DNA from: Phycisphaerae bacterium
Lineage (GTDB): Bacteria > Planctomycetota > Phycisphaerae > JAJVII01
Direction of reading: 5' to 3'
Assembly (NCBI GenBank): GCA_022072085.1
Contig: JAJVII010000037.1
Coordinates: forward strand, 1 to 64,000
Length of the DNA: 64,000 nt
Positions 9,945 through 18,877 of this stretch are shown in pieces. The notes beneath the pieces were generated by a model that saw nothing but the letters and a program-made list of their open reading frames with translations, did not search any database and was not told the DNA's origin. A program made the position numbers and the translations under genes. The number at the start of each line of letters is the position of its first letter. Position 1 is the stretch's first letter.

Positions 9945-11033
9945 ATGAGCGATCGCAAGCGGGCGCGGGAACTGGGGATCGTGATCGGGCGGCTGGCGAC
10001 GGGCGAGCACAACGCCATCACCGACGTGGCCGGCGTCCGCGTCGGGCATGCGTCGGTCGTCCGAGGCGACGATGTGCGGACCGGCGTGACCGTGATCCGT
10101 CCGCGCGGCCGGCAACTGGCCCGGCTGGACCCGCTGTTCGCGGGCGTCCACTCGCTCAACGGCAACGGCGAGATGACCGGGGCCCACTGGATCCGCGAAG
10201 CCGGCCTGCTCGGGTCGGAGATCGCCATCACCAACACCCACAGCGTCGGGACGGTTCACGAGGCGATGATCGCCTGGGACGTCGAGCGGCGGCGGGATCC
10301 GGCCGACTCGGCCTGGCAGATGCCCGTCGTGGCCGAGACCTACGACGGCTGGCTGAACGACATCGACGGCCAGCACGTGAAGCGAGAGCACGTCTTCGCG
10401 GCGCTGGACAGCGCAGCCGACGGACCGGTGGCCGAGGGCTGCGTCGGCGGCGGCACGGGGATGATCTGCCACAATTTCAAGGGCGGCATCGGCACGGCGT
10501 CGCGCGTGCTCGCGGCCGAGTTCGGCGGCTGGACGGTGGGGGCGCTGGTGCAGGCCAACTACGGTCTGCGGGCGCTGCTGACGGTCGCCGGCGTGCCGGT
10601 CGGTCGCGAGATTACATTCGATGAAGTGCCGCGGTCCGGCCTGCCGACCGGCCTGGGCTCGATCATCGTCATCGTCGCCACCGACGCCCCGCTGATCCCG
10701 TCGCAGTGCACGCGGCTGGCCCAGCGGGCGGGCATGGGACTGGCCCGCGTGGGCAGCGTCGGCGCCGACAGCAGCGGCGACATCTTCCTGGCGTTCTCGA
10801 CCGCGAACCATCCGGCGGCCCACTATCGCAAACAGGTCGAGCCGATCGACGTGCGGATGCTCAGCGGCCCGATGATGAGCCTGCTGTTCGAGGCCGTCGT
10901 CGAGGCCGTCGAGGAATCCATCGTCAACGCCCTGTGCATGGCCACGACGACCACGGGCATCCAGGGGCGTGTGTCGCATGCGATCCCCCTGGACCGGCTG
11001 GTCGAGGTCATGCGGAAATACGGGAGGGGCTGA
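9945..11033 (+). CDS. P1 family peptidase (DmpA-like)
   Basis: ITDVAGVRVGHASVVRGDDVRTGVTVI...; GGAGG Shine-Dalgarno before ATG 9945. Confidence 0.88.
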   Translation: MSDRKRARELGIVIGRLATGEHNAITDVAGVRVGHASVVRGDDVRTGVTVIRPRGRQLARLDPLFAGVHSLNGNGEMTGAHWIREAGLLGSEIAITNTHSVGTVHEAMIAWDVERRRDPADSAWQMPVVAETYDGWLNDIDGQHVKREHVFAALDSAADGPVAEGCVGGGTGMICHNFKGGIGTASRVLAAEFGGWTVGALVQANYGLRALLTVAGVPVGREITFDEVPRSGLPTGLGSIIVIVATDAPLIPSQCTRLAQRAGMGLARVGSVGADSSGDIFLAFSTANHPAAHYRKQVEPIDVRMLSGPMMSLLFEAVVEAVEESIVNALCMATTTTGIQGRVSHAIPLDRLVEVMRKYGRG

Positions 11034-11065
11034 GGCGCTGAGGGGCTGAGGGGGGCAGGCTGAGG
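11023..11065. repeat. G-rich ~8-nt tandem repeat (CTGAGGGG-like)
   Basis: gggagggg ctgaggcg ctgaggggctgagggg... Confidence 0.6.
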
Positions 11066-11084
11066 CCTGCTGATGGGATTCACA

Positions 11085-11882
11085 TCACTGCCCTGGCGGC
11101 AGCAGCACACGGGCGAGGAATTTCGCGACGTGGGCGATCGACGTGCGCTGGGCGTCGCTCGTGACGCCGTAGCCGAACCCGTGCTCGACGCCGGGCAGCA
11201 CCACCAACTCGCTATCGACAGCCAACTCGGTGAGCCTGCGGTGCATCCGTTGGGTGTGCTCCAGCGGCACGGTCAGGTCGGCGTCGCCGTGGAGGAAGAG
11301 GAAGGGCGGCTCGTCGCCTCGGAGGCGGTCCAGCGGCGAGGCGGCGGCGTAGGCGGCTTCGGCTTCGGTCTCCATCGCGCCGATCAGGCGGAAGACACTC
11401 TCGGCCAGCCGGTCGCCTTCGTGCAGCGTCAGCACGGGGCAGTAGCAGACGGCGGCGGCAGGCCTGGTGTCTGAGACGATCAGCTCGGGCGTCGCGCCCA
11501 GGTCGTCGCCGGGCGGCGTGGTCGCGAGCATGGCGGCCAGGTGCCCGCCGGCCGACGAGCCCGCGGCCGCGATCCGCCGCACGTCCACGCCCAGCCGCTC
11601 GGCGTGGCGGTGCAGCCAGCCCATCGCCAGACGCACGTCCTCGAACTGCGCCGGCCAGTGGTGCGCCGGGGCCAACCGATAGCCGGCCGACGCGCAGAGG
11701 TAGCCGAGGCCGGCGAAGTGCTCGGCCACCGACTTCCACTGCGTCCGCGAGCCCCCGCTCCATCCGCCGCCGTGAATGAACAGAATGGCGGCCCCGTTGG
11801 CGTTTTCGCCGGGCTGATAGAGGTCCAGTCGCCGCAATTCGTGGGGGTCTTCGCAGTAGGGGATGTCCGGCTGGCAATCCAT
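11085..11882 (-). CDS. alpha/beta hydrolase (esterase/lipase)
   Basis: HGGGWSGG oxyanion motif and GSSAGGHLAA nucleophile elbow. Confidence 0.88.
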   Translation of the reverse strand: MDCQPDIPYCEDPHELRRLDLYQPGENANGAAILFIHGGGWSGGSRTQWKSVAEHFAGLGYLCASAGYRLAPAHHWPAQFEDVRLAMGWLHRHAERLGVDVRRIAAAGSSAGGHLAAMLATTPPGDDLGATPELIVSDTRPAAAVCYCPVLTLHEGDRLAESVFRLIGAMETEAEAAYAAASPLDRLRGDEPPFLFLHGDADLTVPLEHTQRMHRRLTELAVDSELVVLPGVEHGFGYGVTSDAQRTSIAHVAKFLARVLLPPGQ

Positions 11883-12017
11883 GTCCTGCTTATATCCGAG
11901 GGCAGAGCGGGGGACAAGGCGTCAACTGGCGCACGCGCATCGCTTCTAAGTTAACCCGGCCCTGGCATCGGCCGATATGCCTGTTGCCCGAATCAAGATC
12001 AGTGACAGGAGAGGGCC

Positions 12018-12200
12018 ATGAAGATCGATTGCATCTGCCCCAACTGCTATCGCCCGATGCCCGTCCGAAGCGACCGCCGCGGCGGGTGGGTGTCGTGCGT
12101 CAAGTGCGGCCATGTGTTCCGGTTCGTCGATGCGGTCCAGGCGACGCGCTACGGCGCGGGCCGGACCGGCCGGACGATCAAACTGCTGGGCCAAAGCTAG
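12018..12200 (+). CDS. small zinc-ribbon (MJ0042-like) protein
   Basis: 60 aa with CPNC...VSCVKCGHVFRF. Confidence 0.65.
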   Translation: MKIDCICPNCYRPMPVRSDRRGGWVSCVKCGHVFRFVDAVQATRYGAGRTGRTIKLLGQS

Positions 12201-12328
12201 ACACCCCCCACACATGTTTGACCCAGGCCCGGGCCGGAGGGGACCCGGGTCTTTCTATGCGCCTGCGGCCGTTGCGGGACAGCGGCCGATCCCGGCGGCT
12301 GGGGGGAGGGGGCGGAGAACGGGGGGCG

Positions 12329-12425
12329 GATTTTCGATTGGAGATTTCAGATTGCAGATTGAAGAGGAGGCGGGAGAGCTTTTCCGGCTCTTGAATCTGC
12401 AATCTAAGATCTCCAATCTGCAATT
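12329..12425. repeat. inverted repeat built from tandem 7-nt words
   Basis: GATTTTC GATTGGA GATTTCA GATTGCA GATTGAA ... TTGAATC TGCAATC TAAGATC TCCAATC TGCAATT; 23/25 arm match. Confidence 0.85.
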
Positions 12426-12540
12426 CCCCCCCCGGTGTTTGACAAGCGGCGCGAGCGGATTTATGAATAGAGGAATCGCCGGGTCCGGCGGTCCCTTCGT
12501 TGGGGACGGGGCCAGCGAGGTTAACCCAAGGAGCTGCACC

Positions 12541-14535
12541 ATGGCCAAGGCCAAACTGCCCGACGGCAAAGTGATGGAGGTGCCGGATGGGGCGTCGGTG
12601 AAGGATGTGGCGGCGAAGATCGGTCCGCGTCTTGCGGACGCCGCCGTTGCCGCGAAAGTCGATGACCGCCTGGTGGACCTGGCGACGCCGCTCGCGGGCG
12701 AGCACGAGGTCCGCATCGTCACCCCCAAGGACCCCGAGGCGCTGGAGATCCTGCGGCACACCACGACCCACGTGATGGCCCAGGCGGTGCGGCGGCTGTT
12801 CGGCGACCAGGTGCAGTACACCATCGGACCGGCGCTGACCGAAGACTTCCAATACGGCTTCTACTACGACTTCGACTTCCCCGACGGCGTCCGCGTCACC
12901 GAGGGCGACCTGGAGCGGATCGAGGCCGAGATGCAGCGGATCGTCGACGCCAAGCTGCCGCTGGCCCGCAAGGTGGAGTCCACCGAGTCGGCCAAGCGCG
13001 AGCTGCTGGACGAGCACCACCAGCGATACAAGGACGAGATGATCGAGGACCTCGTGCGCGGCGAGGGCGTGAAGGAAGTTTCGCTCTATCGCCAGGGCGA
13101 GTTCCTGGACATGTGCCGCGGGCCGCACCTGCCGGACACCGGGAAGATCCCCGCGTTCAAGCTGCTGGCGACGGCCGGGGCATATTGGCGCGGCGACGAG
13201 CACAACAAGCAACTCACCCGCATCTACGGGACCGCGTTCTTCTCGCGCAAGGAGCTCGAAGAGCACCTGGCCCGCATCGAGGAGGCCAAGCGCCGCGACC
13301 ATCGCAAACTGGGCAAGGAACTGGAGATTTTCGCGTTCGACGACGAGGTCGGCCCGGGGCTGCCGCTGTGGCTGCCGGCCGGCGGGGTCATCATCGAGGA
13401 ACTGGAGCGGCTGGCCAAGCAGGTCGAAGCCGAGGCCGGCTACCTCCGCGTCCGCACCCCGCACGTGACCAAGGAGGATCTGTTCATCCGCTCCGGCCAC
13501 CTGCCGTATTACGCCGAGAGCATGTATCCGCCGATGGAACTGGAGGGCGTCAAGTATTACGTCAAGCCGATGAACTGCCCGTTCCATCACAAGATCTTCT
13601 CCAGCCGCACGCGGAGCTATCGCGACCTGCCGATCCGGCTGGCCGAGTACGGCGCGTGCTACCGCTACGAGAAGAGCGGCGAACTGACCGGCCTGCTGCG
13701 GGTGCGGTCGATGCAGATGAACGACGCCCACATCTACTGCGCCGAGGACCAGTTCGAGGACGAGTTCATCGCGGTGGTGCGGATGTACGAGCGCTACTTC
13801 AAGCTGTTCGGCATCGAGAAGTTCGTGATGCGGTTCAGCACGCACGCCAAGGCCGCGCTGGGCAAGAAGTATGTGGACAACGAGCGGCTGTGGCTGAAGA
13901 CCGAGGATATGGTCCGCCGCACGCTGATCGGTAACAACGTGCCCTATGTGGAGGTGGCCGACGAGGCCGCGTTCTACGGGCCGAAGATCGACGTGCAGAT
14001 ATGGTCGGCCGTCGGGCGCGAGTTCACCCTGGCGACCAACCAGGTGGACTTCGCCGTGCCCGGACGGTTCAACCTGGTCTTCGTCAACCGCAACAACGAG
14101 GAGGAGACCCCGCTGTGCATCCACCGCGCGCCGCTGAGTACGCACGAGCGGATGATCGGGTTCCTCATCGAGCACTACGCGGGCAACTTCCCGGCCTGGC
14201 TGGCGCCCGAACAGGCGAGGCTGGTCCCGATCACCGATGCCCAGAACGAGTACGCCGAGAAGGTGCGGGCGCAACTGGCGGCCGCCGGCGTGCGGGCGAG
14301 CGTGGACACCAGCAGCGAGCGGATGAACGCGAAGATCCGCAAGGCACAGAAGATGAAGATCCCCTACATGCTGGTCGTCGGCGCCAAGGAGGCCGACGCC
14401 GGTACGGTGAGCGTCCGCGAGCGGGCGGCTGGGGACGTCGGCGCGATGAAGGCCGGGGAGTTCGTCGCGAAGATCGCCGACGAGATCGCCACCCGCGCCC
14501 TGCACAGCACGCTGGCGCCGGCGAAAGTGAGTTGA
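12541..14535 (+). CDS. thrS: threonine--tRNA ligase
   Basis: TGS-like N-terminus and class II aaRS motifs (MNCPFHHKIF, YGPKIDVQIWSAVGREFTLATNQVDF). Confidence 0.95.
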   Translation: MAKAKLPDGKVMEVPDGASVKDVAAKIGPRLADAAVAAKVDDRLVDLATPLAGEHEVRIVTPKDPEALEILRHTTTHVMAQAVRRLFGDQVQYTIGPALTEDFQYGFYYDFDFPDGVRVTEGDLERIEAEMQRIVDAKLPLARKVESTESAKRELLDEHHQRYKDEMIEDLVRGEGVKEVSLYRQGEFLDMCRGPHLPDTGKIPAFKLLATAGAYWRGDEHNKQLTRIYGTAFFSRKELEEHLARIEEAKRRDHRKLGKELEIFAFDDEVGPGLPLWLPAGGVIIEELERLAKQVEAEAGYLRVRTPHVTKEDLFIRSGHLPYYAESMYPPMELEGVKYYVKPMNCPFHHKIFSSRTRSYRDLPIRLAEYGACYRYEKSGELTGLLRVRSMQMNDAHIYCAEDQFEDEFIAVVRMYERYFKLFGIEKFVMRFSTHAKAALGKKYVDNERLWLKTEDMVRRTLIGNNVPYVEVADEAAFYGPKIDVQIWSAVGREFTLATNQVDFAVPGRFNLVFVNRNNEEETPLCIHRAPLSTHERMIGFLIEHYAGNFPAWLAPEQARLVPITDAQNEYAEKVRAQLAAAGVRASVDTSSERMNAKIRKAQKMKIPYMLVVGAKEADAGTVSVRERAAGDVGAMKAGEFVAKIADEIATRALHSTLAPAKVS

Positions 14536-14618
14536 ACGGCGCGGGGCGCGCACGCCTGCGGCGTTGCGGCTAAACAAGGCGTCCACACAGGTGGCCCCGT
14601 TTATTGAGGCCTGCAAAA

Positions 14619-14747
14619 GAAATCTTCATTCACCACAGAGGACACCGAGATCACAGAGGAGGTCAGAAGCGTCAAGAAATGCCTGAAATCAAGATTTTTT
14701 TGATACTCCCGACTCTGTGCTCTCTGTGTTCTCTGTGGTGAAGATTG
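14619..14747. repeat. inverted repeat built from tandem 9-nt words
   Basis: ACCACAGAG GACACCGAG ATCACAGAG ... CTCTGTGCT CTCTGTGTT CTCTGTGGT. Confidence 0.85.
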
Positions 14748-14839
14748 CTTCTACAGGATTCAGTAGCCGCGAGCCTCAGGCGAGCGCGTCCGGCAAGTTT
14801 CCGGTGTTTGCGTCTCATTTGATCGTTCGGGGGACGACG

Positions 14840-15121
14840 ATGTCCATCCGTTACGAAGCCTGGGGCCTGCTGGCGTTGGTGCTGGTGTTCTGGGCGTGGT
14901 TGATTGGCGATGCAATCATGCATGGCGTTCCGGGCGGCTACGGCATTGCCGGGCTCGTGCTCGTTATGTCTTTGATGGTCGTCTGCGGCCTGGGTTCATT
15001 GGTGATTCTCATCGTCGGCCGCCGCGAGTCGCGGAGCGTGCGCCTGGCGGCGCTGGCCGGGTTCGTCCTCGGAAGCCTGGTCCCCGGCGTCCTGGCCGTC
15101 CTGACGATGATGCGGACCTGA
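14840..15121 (+). CDS. small membrane protein
   Basis: MSIRYEAWGLLALVLVFWAWLIGDAIMHG..., three predicted TM segments. Confidence 0.55.
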   Translation: MSIRYEAWGLLALVLVFWAWLIGDAIMHGVPGGYGIAGLVLVMSLMVVCGLGSLVILIVGRRESRSVRLAALAGFVLGSLVPGVLAVLTMMRT

Positions 15122-15153
15122 TCGTGAGCAACTTCTTTCAAGCGAGGCCATCC

Positions 15154-15930
15154 ATGCCCGAGCCCTCCGGCATTCTGGAAGAGATGACGATCGACGACCT
15201 GCGCGAACTGGCGCCCAACGTGGCGGTGATCCCCCTGGGCTCGACCGAGCCGCACGGGCCGGCGCTGCCGCTGGGGACCGACACGTTTCAGACCGACGTG
15301 CTGGCCAAGCGAGCCACGCGGCTGGCTCGCGAGCGCGGCGCCCGCGTGGTCTGCTACCCCACGCTGCCGATCACGCTGAACAACAACTGCCGCAAGTTCC
15401 CCTTCGCCTGCCGCGTTGGCGTGCGGACGTTCATGTCGATGCTGACCGACATCATCGAGCAGGCATACGCCGACGGCGTCCGCCGCGTGCTCATCCTCAA
15501 CGGCCACGGCGGCAACAACGAGACGGTCGGCGCGCTGATGCGCGACCTGGCGGCCCGCGACGACGTCCCCTTCGTCTGCGTTACCAGCGGGGGCATGGCG
15601 TCGCCGGAGGCGTCGGCGATGATCGAGCACCCCTCCGAGCACGGCGGGGAGCGGGAGGCGTCGTATCAGATGTACGTCCGGCCGGACCTGGTCCGCCACG
15701 ACAAGCTGGCCGACAACCCGCGAGGCCAGGCGACGCTGCCGTCGCTGCGGAACCCCGCGGTTCAATTCGTCCGCCCGTGGCACGCCCACGTGCCGGTGTC
15801 GGCCGGCGGCGAGCAGCGCAAGGCGTCGGCGGAAAAAGGCAAGGCGATCATCGAATCGGCGGCGGCCAACATCGCGACGCTGCTGGTGGAACTGTCCGAA
15901 GCCCCGGAGTCGGCGGACTTTCCGTATTGA
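15154..15930 (+). CDS. creatininase family protein
   Basis: VIPLGSTEPHGPALPLGTDTF, NGHGGNNE, EHGGEREAS. Confidence 0.9.
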   Translation: MPEPSGILEEMTIDDLRELAPNVAVIPLGSTEPHGPALPLGTDTFQTDVLAKRATRLARERGARVVCYPTLPITLNNNCRKFPFACRVGVRTFMSMLTDIIEQAYADGVRRVLILNGHGGNNETVGALMRDLAARDDVPFVCVTSGGMASPEASAMIEHPSEHGGEREASYQMYVRPDLVRHDKLADNPRGQATLPSLRNPAVQFVRPWHAHVPVSAGGEQRKASAEKGKAIIESAAANIATLLVELSEAPESADFPY

Positions 15931-15937
15931 GTCGGCA

Positions 15938-15990
15938 GGCGAAGGGGCGAAGGGGCAAAGGGGCTGAGGGGCGTAGGGGCTGAGGGGTGG
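15938..15990. repeat. 8-nt tandem repeat (GGCNNAGG)
   Basis: GGCGAAGG GGCGAAGG GGCAAAGG GGCTGAGG GGCGTAGG GGCTGAGG. Confidence 0.75.
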
Positions 15991-16108
15991 CGGAAGCGTC
16001 CTCTGTTGGCCGAATTCGGGGCTCTGCCGGGCCTCGGCCACTTGTCCGCTCTGCGTTCGATCCGGGCCGGCGGACTCTGCGATCGCCCTGCGGGGGCATA
16101 AATTGGTA

Positions 16109-16137
16109 TTGACCCGACGGTTAACGCCTTGTAGCAT
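16109..16137 (+). promoter_or_regulatory. sigma70-type promoter upstream of infC
   Basis: TTGACC-N17-TAGCAT. Confidence 0.6.
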
Positions 16138-16229
16138 ACCGCAGACTGGGTGCGGTACAGACGCGAACCGGTTGGCGGAACCGGCCGGTGGTGGTGTCTG
16201 TTCAGAGGGTCCAAACTCGGGAGGACGTC

Positions 16230-16892
16230 ATTCCCAAAGGCCTGAGAACCAACGAGCAGATTCGGATTTCGCAGGTTCGGCTGATCGGTGAAGGCGACGA
16301 GCAGGTCGGCATTGTCGACACATCGGAAGCCATGAGGCGCGCCCGCGAGGCCGGCATGGATCTGGTAGAGGTGGCGCCCAACGATCGGCCTCCCGTTTGC
16401 CGCATCATGGATTATGGCAAATGGAAGTACCGACAGAAGAAGAAGGAACAGAAGGCCCGGCAGCAGCACCACGCACAGACGACCAAGGAAGTGCGGCTGC
16501 GGCCGAAGACCGACACGCATGACCTCGAGTACAAGCTCGAACATGCCAAGACGTTCCTGGCTGAAGGCGACCGGGTCCAGTTCACGATGCTCTTCCGCGG
16601 TCGTGAGATGGCCCACCAGGACCTCGGCCGGGCGCAGATGCTCGAGATCGCCGAACGGCTGTCGGACATGGCCAAGGTGGAAACCGGGTCGCGGATGGCC
16701 GGTCGGCGGATGACGATGGTCCTGATCCCGACCAAGAAGGGCGGGGGCGGGACCGGCGCCAAGCCGGCTGCCAAGCCCAAGGCGGCTGAGGGCGAGGCGA
16801 AGCCCGCGGTCCCGGCGGCAGGTCCGGACGCGGCGGCGCCCGCACCGGCCCCTCCGACGCCGCCCGCGGGCGAAGGAGCGACCGGCCAGTGA
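16230..16892 (+). CDS. infC: translation initiation factor IF-3, probable AUU start
   Basis: GLRTNEQIRISQVRLIGEGDEQVGIV...MDYGKWKYRQKKK; GGGAGG Shine-Dalgarno 5 nt before ATT 16230; Ala/Pro-rich C-terminal tail. Confidence 0.9.
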   Translation: MPKGLRTNEQIRISQVRLIGEGDEQVGIVDTSEAMRRAREAGMDLVEVAPNDRPPVCRIMDYGKWKYRQKKKEQKARQQHHAQTTKEVRLRPKTDTHDLEYKLEHAKTFLAEGDRVQFTMLFRGREMAHQDLGRAQMLEIAERLSDMAKVETGSRMAGRRMTMVLIPTKKGGGGTGAKPAAKPKAAEGEAKPAVPAAGPDAAAPAPAPPTPPAGEGATGQ

Positions 16893-17048
16893 CCGGCGGG
16901 TCGTGGGCGCGGAGCAAGCAAGCAACGATTCGGCCGATTGCGATGCCGGGTCAAGCAGGCCCGGCGTCGTTTGTTTAGACGACGCGACGGAGCAAGACAC
17001 ATGCCGCCCGGCCAACCGGCGGCGGCCAATAGCGGAGCGACTGGAACG

Positions 17049-17249
17049 ATGCCTAACAAAATGAAGAGCCACAAGGGAATCCAGAGGCGGTTCAAGGTGG
17101 GCGCCCGGGGCAAGGTGAAATCCCGCAAGCCGGGCACCAGCCACCTGCTGAGCAACAAGACGGGCAAGCGGCTGCGGCACCTGCGCACCCCGCTGACGAT
17201 CCAGAGCAAGGCGATGGCCTACAAGATCAAGCGACTGATGCCCAAGTGA
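17049..17249 (+). CDS. rpmI: 50S ribosomal protein L35
   Basis: MPNKMKSHKGIQRRFKVGARGKVKSRKPGTSHLLSNKTGKRLR. Confidence 0.95.
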   Translation: MPNKMKSHKGIQRRFKVGARGKVKSRKPGTSHLLSNKTGKRLRHLRTPLTIQSKAMAYKIKRLMPK

Positions 17250-17305
17250 GACCGCTTTGCGGGGCGGGGCCCGGAGTTTTGCGTCAACACACGAGGTAAA
17301 CCGAT

Positions 17306-17665
17306 ATGCCCAGGGTAAGAAAAGGCGCTGCCACCCGGCAGAGCAAGAACCGCGTCCTCAAGAGCGCTAAGGGCTTCTACGGCCTGCGGCACGCCAACTG
17401 GCGGATCGCCAAGCAGGCGGTGGACAAGGCGCAGCAGGACCGTCGCATCGGCCTGCGCGTCAAGAAGCGCACGTTCCGCGGACTGTGGATCACGCGCGTT
17501 TCGGCTGCCTGCCAGCAGCGCGGGCTCCGCTACAGTCAGTTCATCGCGGGCCTGAACGCCGCCGGCATCCAGCTCAACCGCAAGATGCTCAGCGAACTGG
17601 CCATCCACGACCCGGCCGCCTTCGACGCGGTCGTCGCCAAGGTCCAGGCGGCGCTGGCCGGCTGA
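17306..17665 (+). CDS. rplT: 50S ribosomal protein L20
   Basis: MPRVRKGAATRQSKNRVLKSAKGFYGLRHANWRIAKQAV. Confidence 0.96.
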   Translation: MPRVRKGAATRQSKNRVLKSAKGFYGLRHANWRIAKQAVDKAQQDRRIGLRVKKRTFRGLWITRVSAACQQRGLRYSQFIAGLNAAGIQLNRKMLSELAIHDPAAFDAVVAKVQAALAG

Positions 17666-17738
17666 GCGGCCGGATTCCCCTCGCGGGGGGACGCCACGGG
17701 CGGGCCGCGATTACGCAGACCGGTGGATTGCTTCGGCC

Positions 17739-18728
17739 ATGCTGGAACAGATCGAGAAAATCCGCTCGCAGGCCCGCGCTCAGTTGGACCAGGTCAAGGA
17801 CCTCCAGTCCCTGGAGCAGTGGCGCGTCCGTTACCTCTCCCGCAAGGGCGAAGTCCTCGCGCTGCTCAAGCTGCTGGGGACGTTGAGCGCCGCCGACCGC
17901 CCGGCAGCCGGTCAGAAGGCCAACCAGCTCAAGGCCGAACTGACCGCCGCGTTCGACCAGCGTCAGGCGGCGCTGAATCAGACCGCCCGCCCGGCTGGCC
18001 CTGGGACCGACGTCACCCTGCCGGGCGACTGCCCGCGGCTGGGACGCGAGCACCTGATAAGCCAGGCCACCAGCGAACTGTGCGAAATTTTCGGCCGAAT
18101 GGGCTTCGACATCGCCGAGGGCCCGGAGGTCGAGGACGAGTTCCACAACTTCGTGGCGTTGAACATCCCCCCGGCGCACCCGGCCCGCGACCCGCTGGAC
18201 AACTTCTACATCGATGTGCAGCGCCTGCTGCGCAGCCAGACATCGACCGTGCAGATCCGCGCGATGGAGCGGCAGGCCCCGCCGGTGCGTGTGATCGCTC
18301 CGGGCCGGACCTATCGGCCGGACACGGTCGATGCGACGCACAGTTTCATGTTCCACCAGATCGAGGGCCTCTGTGTCGATGAGGGCGTCTCGATGGTGGA
18401 CCTCAAGAGCTGCCTGAACCAGTTCGTGCACGCCTACTACGGGCCGCAGGTTCGGACGCGATTCCGCCCGAGCTTCTTCCCGTTCACCGAGCCGTCGGCC
18501 GAGATGGACATCCACTGGGCGCCCGGGGGCGGGCAGGCCCGCTGGATGGAACTGGGCGGCTGCGGGATGGTGGATCCGGCGGTGTTCGAGGCGGTGGGCT
18601 ACGATCCGCAGCGGTATACGGGGTTCGCGTTCGGGTTCGGCATCGAGCGGATTCTCATGCCCAAGTACGGCATCCCGGACATCCGGCTGCTGTATGAAGG
18701 CGACGTGCGGTTCCTGAGCCAGTGGTGA
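17739..18728 (+). CDS. pheS: phenylalanine--tRNA ligase alpha subunit
   Basis: HPARDPLDNFYID, VIAPGRTYRPDTVDATHSFMFHQIEGL, FPFTEPSAEMD. Confidence 0.95.
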   Translation: MLEQIEKIRSQARAQLDQVKDLQSLEQWRVRYLSRKGEVLALLKLLGTLSAADRPAAGQKANQLKAELTAAFDQRQAALNQTARPAGPGTDVTLPGDCPRLGREHLISQATSELCEIFGRMGFDIAEGPEVEDEFHNFVALNIPPAHPARDPLDNFYIDVQRLLRSQTSTVQIRAMERQAPPVRVIAPGRTYRPDTVDATHSFMFHQIEGLCVDEGVSMVDLKSCLNQFVHAYYGPQVRTRFRPSFFPFTEPSAEMDIHWAPGGGQARWMELGGCGMVDPAVFEAVGYDPQRYTGFAFGFGIERILMPKYGIPDIRLLYEGDVRFLSQW

Positions 18729-18752
18729 GCGGGCGGGGGGCTTCAGGTGGTG

Positions 18753-18780
18753 TTGCAAAAAGGTACTGGGAGCTTATAAT
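18753..18780 (+). promoter_or_regulatory. sigma70-type promoter
   Basis: TTGCAA-N16-TATAAT. Confidence 0.65.
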
Positions 18781-18877
18781 CCCGGGTTTCGCGTAGGAAT
18801 GTGTCGTCGCCCGGCGCAAGGCCGGCCGCGACTTTCAATTTCACCGTTCCGTCAGCCCAAACGGGAGTCGCAGGTCT

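Noticed and set aside
12430-12540. T-box or similar riboswitch before thrS
   Set aside because: No AGGGTGGNACCGCG-type T-box core recognised
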